Assembly: GCA_964452355.1 (NCBI GenBank)
Contig: CAYVKV010000007.1
Coordinates: 8,588-72,587, forward strand
DNA: 64,000 nucleotides
From: UBA1450 sp964452355
GTDB lineage: Bacteria; Patescibacteriota; Microgenomatia; UBA1406; GWC2-37-13
Direction: 5' to 3'
The notes beneath the pieces are model-generated. The model saw only the letters and a program-made list of their open reading frames with translations, was not told the origin of the DNA and ran no database searches. The position numbers and the translations under genes are program-made. Position 1 is the stretch's first letter, and every line of letters starts with the position of its first letter. Below, piece by piece: positions 25,891-33,668 of the stretch.

Positions 25891-28800
25891 ATGGCTGGTA
25901 TATTTGATTTTATAAAGAAACAATCTTCAAATGCAAATCCTTCGAACGATACGGGGCAAAGCAATCCTTCAAATGGAGCAGGTGTTCCCTCAGTAAGTCC
26001 AACACAAAGCCCCATCGAGAGTACAACAGTTACCACCACGAGCCCAGTTGTCATGAAAGAACAGCCAGTACAAATTGCGGGAACCACCAGTCAATCATAC
26101 AATGGGATTGGCAATCCACCCGGCGGACAGTCATACAATGGGATAGGTAACCCTCCGGTAAAGGTGGTTAATCAAGTGCCACAGAAATCTGGAGCTTCAA
26201 ACAATTCAAATCCACAAAATCAACAAAACATGAGTCGAGGATATCAACCTCAAAATAACCAAAATAGAACCAATCAGTATCCAAATAAACCTGCCGGTCC
26301 TCAGCAGCAGGGAGGAAATAATCAGAACACCAATAATCAGGGAAGTAATTTGTCTCAGTCACAAAAAAACAATCCATCGGGAGGCGTAGCGTTACAGTCA
26401 AATATGACTGATAGAAAACGAACTGAACTTGATGTGATGACGCATCTGACTCAACGATCAAACAAAGTTTTTGTCAAAGCAAATGATAAAGCAAAAGAAA
26501 TGAAGAACGCTTTTGTTGATAGTGAACACTTGTTGTATGGTCTTCTCTCAGATAGTCAAGCGTATAAATTGCTGACTGAACTTAAGGTACAGCCACAAAT
26601 TGTCGAGCAGGAACTTGCAAAAGTATACAAAAAGGAAAATAGTCCGAAGCCTCCTCAGATTGCCCCTCGCATAAAACAAATTATTGAAAAATCACTTGCG
26701 GTTGCAAGAAAACTCGGATATGAGTTTATTTCACCGGAACACATACTTCTTGCACTTTACGAAGAAGGGGAGGGAGTAGGAGCGCGCATATTAGTCAAAC
26801 TTGGATTGACCAAAGAAGACATAAATCAAAAAATTACCGGTAAAAAAGAAGGAGTTACTGATGATAAAGGAAAAACAGAAAAGCCAAAACAGAGAAGTGC
26901 TCTTGACCAATACACCATTGATCTGACCGCAAAAGCATCGCGCGGAGAACTTGATCCTGTTGTTGAGCGGTCTGACGTGATTGAGCGTTTGGTACATATT
27001 CTTTCACGAAGAATCAAAAATAATCCAGCACTCATTGGTGAACCGGGAGTCGGGAAAACGGCGGTTGTTGAGGGATTGGCGCAGCGAATAGTCGAACAAC
27101 AAGTTCCGGAAAGTTTATTGAATAAAAAAATTGCACAACTGGACCTTTCTGCTGTTGTAGCTGGAGCATCACATAGAGGTGAGTTTGAGGAACGAATGAA
27201 ATCCGTCATTGACGAGCTCAAAAGCAGCAAAGGGCAGGTCATTATGTTTATTGATGAGATGCACACCATGATGGGCGCAGGAAGTGGAGAAGGAGCGCTT
27301 GACGCCTCAAACTTCATAAAGCCAGCGCTTGCTCGCGGTGAAGTGCAGTTTATTGGTGCAACAACAATTACCGAGTACCGGAAATACATCGAAAAAGATG
27401 CCGCTCTTGAACGAAGATTTCAGACGGTGCTTGTACCAGAGCCAAATCAAGAAGCTACGATCAAAATGCTGAAAGCGGCTCGCGATAAATATGAATCATT
27501 TCATAAAGTTAAAATTCCTGATGATGTGATCGATGCCGCCGTACACCTTTCAAAAAGATATATTGGTGATCGCTTTCTGCCAGACAAAGCATTTGACCTG
27601 ATGGATGAAGCTGCAGCCGCGGTCCGACTGCCACTCATTTCACTCCCTGAAAAGATAAAATCTATTGAAGATCGCATTGCACAACTCAAGCAGGAACTTG
27701 CTGAAGATGAGCAACATAATGAAAAAGTTAGAGCTCGTATTTTGCGATCAAAAATCGACGACGTGCAAGTAAAGCTTACTGAAATGAAGGATGAGTACAA
27801 TATGAAGAAAGCACAGACGACGACTCAAGTGACGGTAAATATTGTTAAAGACATAGTCGCTACGCGGACCGGAATTCCCATGTCAAAGATCGGAACATCA
27901 GAAGGTGACAAACTTACCAAACTTGAAGATATTATTCACGAGAGAATGATCGGCCAAGAGCGCGCAGTCAAGTCAGTATCTCAGGCAGTTCGACGCGGAC
28001 GCGCGGGACTCAAAAATGCAAAGCGACCGATAGGAAGTTTTGTGTTCCTCGGTCCGACCGGTGTTGGAAAAACCGAACTTGCAAAATCGCTTGCTGAAGT
28101 ATTATTTGATGATGAAGAAGCGGTCATTCGATTTGATATGACAGAATTTATGGAGCGTCATGAAGTTGCAAAACTTCTGGGGCCTCCTCCAGGGTATGTT
28201 GGTTTTGAAGAAGGGGGCAAGTTGACGGAAGCAGTCAGAAGAAAGCCGTATTCGCTCGTCTTGTTTGATGAAATCGAAAAAGCACATCCTGATATTTTCA
28301 ATGTTCTTCTTCAAGTTCTCGATGATGGAAGACTCACCGATAACAAAGGACGAACTATTTCATTTAAAAACACGGTTGTTATATGTACCTCAAATATTGG
28401 AACCGGACTTATCCAAAAAGATCTGCTTGAAACGGGGAAGTCAGAAGTAGCAGAGCCAAAAGTCATTTCAACCTATGCCTTTTCTCCCCGAGGTCGTGAA
28501 CTAATGACAATTGGAAACAAATATTTTGAACGCGGTGGAACACCGGGAGCGAAGCTTGAAGAAGCAACGACTGATGTTTCAGCTGGTGCTTCGATTAAGC
28601 CTGCAACGCCAACTTCCAACTGGGTTGACAAGAATCTAACCGAATACTTTGCGGGACAAAAAGTTGAAGGAAAACCAATGCAATCGCCGGTTGAAGAAGT
28701 GAATGTCGATGAGAAAACGAAAGAGCCGCAGGAGGAAAAAGAACTTACCGATCAAGATATTGAAGAGAAAAAAGCAAGAGACGAAAAAGCTCAATCTGAA

Positions 28801-30159
28801 AAGCCACAGAATGTTGGATTCCCCACATTTGGATATGACACACATGCAATTTCACAAAAAGGGACGGAAGTTATTACCAAAGGTGCAGGTATGTATGTGC
28901 GCAGTGCAACAACCGCAAAAGAATGGAAGTTGACCAATCTCATCGACTACTTTAAAGAAAATGTTGTTGTTAATGCTATTCCCGACGCGCCAGATGAACA
29001 ACTCCCTACTATCAGACTAAAAACTCATGCATATAGTCCGGAAGAAATGGAGATTTTGACATTCAAAGATCGATTTTGGAGAAGAAAAGAAGGAACAACT
29101 GACTGGCAAACTGGAATGCTCAAGGATTACTTTACTGATTTTACGGTAAAGCAATCCGGTGAAAAAGAAATTTCGTTTCCTGTTACCCACTGGGATGTGC
29201 ATACCTTTAGTCCGTCAGGGAAAGAAATTATTCTTGTTGGTGATTCGGTGTGGTCTTGCGAGAAAGGTTCGACCGAATGGGTAAAACAACAGCTGAAAGT
29301 ATACTTTGGTGAAAATTTCCCACTTGACAAGGAGACCGTCGAAAAAGAAAAAGTCGAAAGCCAAGCAGATAAAAAACAGTACGACGTAATCAAAGAAAAG
29401 GTAATGAATGAGCTTTTGAAGTTCTTTAGACCTGAGCTTGTAAACCGTTTTGACGAAGTAATCGTCTTTGAACCGTTGCGATATCAGCATATGACCGCTA
29501 TTGCGAAACTTCAATTGAAGTCTTTGAGCAAACTTCTTGAAGAGCAAGAAATGGGATTTAGCATTACTGATGAAGCAATCAAAGAAATTGTTCGATCCGG
29601 ATTTGATCCTGTGTATGGAGCACGGCCGCTCAGGCGAGCTATTCAAAAATTGGTCGAGAATCCCATTTCAGAAATGATCATAGCACAAGAGGTGAAAGCG
29701 GGGGATACCATAATAGTCGATTATGATGGACTTGAGTTTATATTCAACGTTGAGCAAATTGAAAGAAAAGATTCTGATAGTGCAAAAAAGAAAGCAGAAA
29801 AACATTCGTTTTCATGCAATACGTGCAAAGCAATTTTTGAATCAGAAGTGATACCCAATTCCACTCAAGTGTGTGCAAAATGCGCTTCGCATGATGTTAT
29901 TGAAAAACCAAAAACATCGATCGATCCTGAAAAAAATAGAGAATCAATGGTTAAGAAAGAAAACCCCCAAGCTCAACAATCAGATAAAAAGAACGCATTG
30001 GAAACTCCGATGAAAGATACTTTTCAGGCAAATGGGGCGAGTAATTCAAAACCCAATGGTGTTCAAATGAATATGCAAAATGGTATGGCGCAACCATCAA
30101 TAATTCCAAGTAATCCTGTCGAACAAATGGCTTCTTCTTCCCCGCAAGCTGCAGCTTAA
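25891..30159 (+). CDS. Clp/Hsp100-type double AAA+ ATPase with a repeat insertion in the second ATPase domain and a C-terminal zinc ribbon
   Basis: 1422 aa from the ATG at 25891. The frame is open further upstream, but that part overlaps the divergent peptidase gene and the promoter. Order: Gln/Asn/Pro-rich tail (1-170) with a duplicated SYNGIGNPP; Clp-N repeats (175-320); ATPase 1 with GEPGVGKTAV and MFIDEMHT; short coiled middle region (about 590-640); ATPase 2 with GPTGVGKTEL, LFDEIEKAHPD and ICTSNIG. Next are about 310 inserted residues (855-1160) made of four repeats, then the rest of ATPase 2 (FFRPELVNRFDE) and the small domain (YGARPLRRAIQ). A CNTC...CAKC zinc ribbon (about 1310-1335) and a Gln/Asn-rich tail end it. 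ClpC/ClpB relatives unfold or disaggregate proteins. No IGF-type ClpP loop was identified. Confidence 0.85.
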   Translation: MAGIFDFIKKQSSNANPSNDTGQSNPSNGAGVPSVSPTQSPIESTTVTTTSPVVMKEQPVQIAGTTSQSYNGIGNPPGGQSYNGIGNPPVKVVNQVPQKSGASNNSNPQNQQNMSRGYQPQNNQNRTNQYPNKPAGPQQQGGNNQNTNNQGSNLSQSQKNNPSGGVALQSNMTDRKRTELDVMTHLTQRSNKVFVKANDKAKEMKNAFVDSEHLLYGLLSDSQAYKLLTELKVQPQIVEQELAKVYKKENSPKPPQIAPRIKQIIEKSLAVARKLGYEFISPEHILLALYEEGEGVGARILVKLGLTKEDINQKITGKKEGVTDDKGKTEKPKQRSALDQYTIDLTAKASRGELDPVVERSDVIERLVHILSRRIKNNPALIGEPGVGKTAVVEGLAQRIVEQQVPESLLNKKIAQLDLSAVVAGASHRGEFEERMKSVIDELKSSKGQVIMFIDEMHTMMGAGSGEGALDASNFIKPALARGEVQFIGATTITEYRKYIEKDAALERRFQTVLVPEPNQEATIKMLKAARDKYESFHKVKIPDDVIDAAVHLSKRYIGDRFLPDKAFDLMDEAAAAVRLPLISLPEKIKSIEDRIAQLKQELAEDEQHNEKVRARILRSKIDDVQVKLTEMKDEYNMKKAQTTTQVTVNIVKDIVATRTGIPMSKIGTSEGDKLTKLEDIIHERMIGQERAVKSVSQAVRRGRAGLKNAKRPIGSFVFLGPTGVGKTELAKSLAEVLFDDEEAVIRFDMTEFMERHEVAKLLGPPPGYVGFEEGGKLTEAVRRKPYSLVLFDEIEKAHPDIFNVLLQVLDDGRLTDNKGRTISFKNTVVICTSNIGTGLIQKDLLETGKSEVAEPKVISTYAFSPRGRELMTIGNKYFERGGTPGAKLEEATTDVSAGASIKPATPTSNWVDKNLTEYFAGQKVEGKPMQSPVEEVNVDEKTKEPQEEKELTDQDIEEKKARDEKAQSEKPQNVGFPTFGYDTHAISQKGTEVITKGAGMYVRSATTAKEWKLTNLIDYFKENVVVNAIPDAPDEQLPTIRLKTHAYSPEEMEILTFKDRFWRRKEGTTDWQTGMLKDYFTDFTVKQSGEKEISFPVTHWDVHTFSPSGKEIILVGDSVWSCEKGSTEWVKQQLKVYFGENFPLDKETVEKEKVESQADKKQYDVIKEKVMNELLKFFRPELVNRFDEVIVFEPLRYQHMTAIAKLQLKSLSKLLEEQEMGFSITDEAIKEIVRSGFDPVYGARPLRRAIQKLVENPISEMIIAQEVKAGDTIIVDYDGLEFIFNVEQIERKDSDSAKKKAEKHSFSCNTCKAIFESEVIPNSTQVCAKCASHDVIEKPKTSIDPEKNRESMVKKENPQAQQSDKKNALETPMKDTFQANGASNSKPNGVQMNMQNGMAQPSIIPSNPVEQMASSSPQAAA
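28462..29330 (+). repeat. Four tandem ~50-70 residue protein repeats inside the Clp ATPase
   Basis: Four copies share the pattern [T/H]-x-[F/Y/I]-S-P-x-G-x-E-[I/L]-x-T-x-G-[D/N]-x-[F/W]-x-R, a GTT-like turn, a Trp and L-K-x-Y-F. Copy 1 has YAFSPRGRELMTIGN and LTEYF, copy 2 HAISQKGTEVITKGAG and LIDYF, copy 3 HAYSPEEMEILTFKDRFW and LKDYF, copy 4 HTFSPSGKEIILVGDSVW and LKVYF. Copy 1 has extra residues in the middle. The block separates the TSNIG sensor region from the FFRPELVNRFDE segment of the second AAA+ domain. Confidence 0.75.
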
Positions 30160-30180
30160 TTTCAGTTATACTATGAATGT

Positions 30181-30339
30181 ATGGATTTAGACTACACACC
30201 ACTTGATGTTGAAGGATTTAGAAAAACTATTACCAATCATTCAAAAGGAAATATTTTTTTTATCATCATTGCAGTGCTTACCATAGTTGTATTAGGACTT
30301 CTCGTTGTAATTCTCATGAAACGTTCAGGAGTGGTATGA
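30181..30339 (+). CDS. Small single-pass membrane protein
   Basis: 52 aa: a soluble N-terminus MDLDYTPLDVEGFRKTITNH, then one strong hydrophobic helix (IFFIIIAVLTIVVLGLLVVI) and a short basic end. TATACT at 30167-30172 lies eight bases before the ATG. Its TGA overlaps the ATG of the next gene (ATGA), and that gene is coupled in the same way to the one after. The coupling makes it a convincing small gene. It probably assists the M50-like protease and VirB2-like protein in the membrane. Confidence 0.65.
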   Translation: MDLDYTPLDVEGFRKTITNHSKGNIFFIIIAVLTIVVLGLLVVILMKRSGVV

Positions 30340-30992
30340 ATAGTTTATTACTCCTCATTGTTCTCTTTCTCATCTCTCGTTATTCTATCCAAAAACTTTT
30401 CCAAGTATTCTTTATATATCTCCAGAATAATAACATTACCCTCATTCTAATATCTGCACTTCTTCTTCCCGGAACTATCATTCATGAGTTGAGCCATGCA
30501 TTTATGGCAATGGCGTTACATCTCAAAGTTTGTGATATTCAAATATTTCCTGAATGGAAACATGATTCGATTAAACTCGGCTCAGTAGTCTATGAAAAAA
30601 AAGATGTATTCCGGAGTATTCTTGTCGGCGTTGCTCCTTTTTTTATGGGACTTATTGCACTTTGGTGGCTCTATGGTCTTGGCTTATATCAAACCAGTTC
30701 GGCAATTCAGTTTATCGGGGTAAGCTATCTGGTGTTTGTCATATCAACAACGATGTTTTCTTCAAAACAAGATATGGTTGATATTTTATATATAATTCCA
30801 ATTATTGTGCTCATTATTGGCATAATATATGTATTTCAAATTGATTTTTCTTTTTTGATGAAACTGTTTGAAGTTGAAGCGGTAGTTCAGTTCCTGTATG
30901 CTATACGTAAATACATTACAGTAGCAATAGGTATTCATACCATTATTATTATGTTTGCCATAATTGTATTAGCTTTGCATAAAAAATCATGA
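30336..30992 (+). CDS. Membrane metalloprotease-like protein (M50-type HExxH)
   Basis: 218 aa with about six hydrophobic segments. The motif GTIIHELSHAFMAMAL (about residues 47-62) contains HELSH, the zinc-binding HExxH of M50-like intramembrane or membrane-bound proteases. A conventional second motif with the third zinc ligand (LDG- or NPxPG-like) is not obvious, so it may be a divergent member. Its start overlaps the 52-aa gene and its stop overlaps the VirB2-like gene. A processing role for the pilin-like product is possible but not shown. Confidence 0.6.
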   Translation: MNSLLLLIVLFLISRYSIQKLFQVFFIYLQNNNITLILISALLLPGTIIHELSHAFMAMALHLKVCDIQIFPEWKHDSIKLGSVVYEKKDVFRSILVGVAPFFMGLIALWWLYGLGLYQTSSAIQFIGVSYLVFVISTTMFSSKQDMVDILYIIPIIVLIIGIIYVFQIDFSFLMKLFEVEAVVQFLYAIRKYITVAIGIHTIIIMFAIIVLALHKKS

Positions 30993-31327
30993 ACAACCTC
31001 ATTGCACAAAATTTAAATTTTCAGGTAGGCCCGAGTGGTGCACCAAAAACGGTATCGATTCAAGGACCATTGGTTGGCATTAATAGTCTCGCAGACATTG
31101 TTACGGTGATTATGTCTTTTTTGTATCCGTTTGCAGGAGTAATACTACTTGGCGTTGTACTTTGGGGAGGAATTGATTTACTGACATCTCATGGCGAAGC
31201 TGAAAAACTCAATAGTGGCAGATCAAAGATCACCTCAGGAATCATTGGCTTTATTTTACTTGCGGTATCTTATATTCTTGCAAAACTATTGGGTTTTATT
31301 TTTGGAGTAGGAGAGGGAATTCTTTAA
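30989..31327 (+). CDS. VirB2/TrbC-like two-helix membrane protein
   Basis: 112 aa. A soluble N-terminus of ~40 residues and two hydrophobic helices (about 45-68 and 85-108) separated by SHGEAEKLNSGRSK, equivalent to the GGDPEKVQKAQ loop of the other pilin-like proteins here. Coupled by ATGA overlap to the M50-like gene. The last 32 bases overlap the convergent nucleotidyltransferase gene. Confidence 0.65.
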   Translation: MNNLIAQNLNFQVGPSGAPKTVSIQGPLVGINSLADIVTVIMSFLYPFAGVILLGVVLWGGIDLLTSHGEAEKLNSGRSKITSGIIGFILLAVSYILAKLLGFIFGVGEGIL

Positions 31328-32144
31328 TTGCTCTTTCGTAGTTTTTCGGATCACCTACATCAAACCATCGTCCTTCAAAAACAAATCCATTTACATTTTG
31401 TTCATCAATGAGTTTTCTGATGACATCTTCTAAGGCAAAACGTTTCTTATCCTTCGGAAAATACTTAAAAATTGATGGCTCAAATGCATAAATGCCGGAA
31501 TGTACCAAATGACTTTTCATTCCCGCATTTTCAGTATTTGGATAAAGCTTTTTAAGTCGGGCTCCTTGAAGTTTGATCTGTCCAAAGTCAGTTGGTTTAT
31601 CTGATGTGGATAAAGCAACAGTTGCTACGGCACCTTGATTGATATGAAATTGAACAAATTCCGTAAAAGACATATTGGTCAAGATATCTCCATGAATGAC
31701 AAGAAATGTGTCAGTTTGAAGTTTTGATTTCAGTTTTGCTATTGCACCCCCCGTGAGTAAATTGTCTTTTTCTTCAGAATATTGGATAGTTACTCCAAAT
31801 TTTTCACCATTTCCGAAATATTCTTTGATTTTATTTCCTAGATATGAAATGGCGATAATAATGTCAGTAATACCGTTTTTTTTCAATTCATTAATAAGAT
31901 GTTCGAGAATTGGTGTCCCTTTGACCGGAAGCATCGGTTTTGGAATTTCATAGGTATAGGGTCGAAGATTGGTCCCGCGACCACCGGCAAGAATAACTGC
32001 TTTTTTGACACTTGTTTGAGTATATTGAGCAAGAATGTACTCAATTGCGTGCGATCGATTGCGAATTTTTTTCTTGTCAACAATACGATCTACTTGTTTG
32101 AGAAGATTTGTATCGAGAGTGATTGTGATCCGAGAACGTCGCAT
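31296..32144 (-). CDS. Ribbon-helix-helix domain fused to NDP-sugar nucleotidyltransferase
   Basis: 282 aa from the ATG at 32144 (MRRSRITITLDTNLLKQ). The frame is open to 32216, but that stretch contains the promoter, so the longer form is unlikely. Residues 1-45 match a ribbon-helix-helix DNA-binding fold (RITITLDTNLLKQVDRIV, RNRSHAIEYILAQY). Residues ~50-282 are a GlmU/RmlA-like nucleotidyltransferase: AVILAGGRGTNLRPYT, PKPMLPV, LLTGGAIA, VIHGDILT, and the RWFDVGDPKNY end. It would activate a sugar-1-phosphate. The RHH part suggests it also binds DNA, perhaps its own operator. Confidence 0.85.
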   Translation of the reverse strand: MRRSRITITLDTNLLKQVDRIVDKKKIRNRSHAIEYILAQYTQTSVKKAVILAGGRGTNLRPYTYEIPKPMLPVKGTPILEHLINELKKNGITDIIIAISYLGNKIKEYFGNGEKFGVTIQYSEEKDNLLTGGAIAKLKSKLQTDTFLVIHGDILTNMSFTEFVQFHINQGAVATVALSTSDKPTDFGQIKLQGARLKKLYPNTENAGMKSHLVHSGIYAFEPSIFKYFPKDKKRFALEDVIRKLIDEQNVNGFVFEGRWFDVGDPKNYERAIKEFPLLLQK

Positions 32145-32154
32145 ATATGCCTTC

Positions 32155-32183
32155 ATTCTAGTTAACATGTTGCTTTTTGTCAA
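32155..32183 (-). promoter_or_regulatory. Consensus promoter of the RHH-nucleotidyltransferase gene
   Basis: Minus strand: TTGACA (32183-32178), 17-base spacer, TAGAAT (32160-32155), then ten bases to the ATG at 32144. The near-perfect boxes fix the start and predict a leader of only about three bases. Confidence 0.7.
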
Positions 32184-32198
32184 AGCAAAATCTATAAT
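32170..32198 (+). promoter_or_regulatory. Divergent promoter toward the UMP-kinase fusion gene
   Basis: TTGCTT (32170-32175), 17-base spacer, TATAAT (32193-32198). It overlaps the oppositely oriented promoter. It would start a leader of about 90 bases that contains a ten-codon ORF (32216-32248) and then the hairpin at 32265-32288. Confidence 0.5.
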
Positions 32199-32264
32199 AT
32201 GTTTTACACATCCCATGAATACTATTCATTTGATCAATAAACCATAGGTTAATAGGTAAAATAC

Positions 32265-32288
32265 TCCGCGTATTCGCGGATTTTTTTT
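32265..32288 (+). terminator. Intrinsic terminator or attenuator just before the UMP-kinase fusion gene
   Basis: TCCGCG-TATT-CGCGGA hairpin with a six-base stem and four-base loop, followed by eight T residues, nine bases before the ATG at 32297. A textbook terminator at this place between divergent genes suggests attenuation of the downstream gene. Confidence 0.65.
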
Positions 32289-32296
32289 AGCAAAAA

Positions 32297-33625
32297 ATGA
32301 TATTTGATAACCAAGAACCACCCATCATACTTTCAATCGGAGGATCTCTCCTTGCTACAAAAGAAGGGATTAATACGAAATTTTTACGACGACTTAATAC
32401 CTTTGTGCGGAAATATATCAAACGCGGTAAGCGTTTTTTTTTGGTCGCGGGTGGTGGCGTTACTGCGCGTGCATACCGCGACGCAGGGAAAGATGTTGTT
32501 GGCGGAATGACAACTGACGATCTTGACTGGATTGGAATACATGCTACTCGGCTGAATGCACACTTACTCCGAACCATTTTTGAAGATATTGCTCATCCTC
32601 GTATTATAGAAAACTACGACAAAAAACTTCGTGACTGGAAAGAGCCATTGGTAATTGGCGCAGGTTGGAAACCCGGTTGGTCAACTGATTATGATGCGGT
32701 GATTCTTGCTCGAGATTATGGCGCCAATCTCATCATCAATATGTCAAATATCGATTGGGTATATGACAAAGATCCACGAATACACAAAGATGCTCAGGCA
32801 ATTGAGAAACTGACGTGGGGAGAACTCGAAAAAATCGTTGGAACCGAATGGTCTCCCGGCATCAATGCGCCTTTTGATCCAATCGCGGCACAACTTGCAA
32901 GAAAGCTTCGATTAACTGTTATAGTTGCAAATGGTGAAAATCTTGAAAACATTGAGAAGATCATCGAAGGTGATGCATTTAACGGGACTGTTGTGCAGCC
33001 GTATCGTATTGATGCAAGTTTTTATGACCGCGAATATTATGTAGGTGATAAAGGAAGATATCGATTCGGGAGAAGAACATCTCCATTGGGGAGGTTGTTT
33101 TCTAGAATTGCCAACTATTATCGTGCATTTTTTATCAATCTTTTTCTCAAACCTAAAAACTGTCTTGATATTGGATGTGGCACAGGAGATCTCGTTGCCA
33201 TGCTTCGAAAATTTGGCATCGACGCCTATGGTGTCGAAATTTCAGACCACGCTCTTGAACTTGCGGACAAACATGTCCGCCCTTTTTTAAAGAAAGGCGA
33301 TGTGATCAAGCTGCCTTACAAAGCAGGTGAGTTTGATTTGGTCCTCACATTTGACGTTCTCGAACACCTTGATCGGGGGAAAATCAAAAATGCGATAAAT
33401 GAATCGATTAGAGTATCACGGAAATTCATTATGCATAAAATTTATACGAAAGAGAATTTTTGGATACGATGGTTTCATAGTAAGGATTTTTCACATCTTT
33501 CCATTTTTAGAAGAGGATTTTGGCGACGAAAATTTTTAGAACATCCCGATGCTGCGCTTCAACGAAACTCAATTTTTCACCTACCATCATTTATGGAGTC
33601 GACCTTTCTTCTGAAAAAGAAATAG
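32297..33625 (+). CDS. UMP-kinase-like amino acid kinase fused to SAM-dependent methyltransferase
   Basis: 442 aa. Residues 1-230 are an amino-acid-kinase fold most like archaeal-type UMP kinase: ILSIGGSLLA, VAGGGVTARAYRDA, GWKPGWSTDYDAV, and NMSNIDWVYDKDP near residue 150. Residues ~285-442 are a class I methyltransferase with CLDIGCGTGDLVAML (SAM motif I), GVEISDHAL and LVLTFDVLEHLDRG. UMP kinase makes UDP; the methyltransferase substrate is unknown. The two activities in one chain are unusual. There is no Shine-Dalgarno and a terminator-like hairpin stands just upstream. recF follows after a short gap. Confidence 0.82.
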   Translation: MIFDNQEPPIILSIGGSLLATKEGINTKFLRRLNTFVRKYIKRGKRFFLVAGGGVTARAYRDAGKDVVGGMTTDDLDWIGIHATRLNAHLLRTIFEDIAHPRIIENYDKKLRDWKEPLVIGAGWKPGWSTDYDAVILARDYGANLIINMSNIDWVYDKDPRIHKDAQAIEKLTWGELEKIVGTEWSPGINAPFDPIAAQLARKLRLTVIVANGENLENIEKIIEGDAFNGTVVQPYRIDASFYDREYYVGDKGRYRFGRRTSPLGRLFSRIANYYRAFFINLFLKPKNCLDIGCGTGDLVAMLRKFGIDAYGVEISDHALELADKHVRPFLKKGDVIKLPYKAGEFDLVLTFDVLEHLDRGKIKNAINESIRVSRKFIMHKIYTKENFWIRWFHSKDFSHLSIFRRGFWRRKFLEHPDAALQRNSIFHLPSFMESTFLLKKK

Positions 33626-33668
33626 TGCTCGCCTAATCAGTTATGTGATTGCCGATAGATATACTCGT

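Noticed and set aside
26092..26157. Tandem repeat resembling a short CRISPR-like array
   Set aside because: Only two copies of a 27-30 base unit coding for SYNGIGNPP inside the Clp-like protein; no spacers or cas genes.
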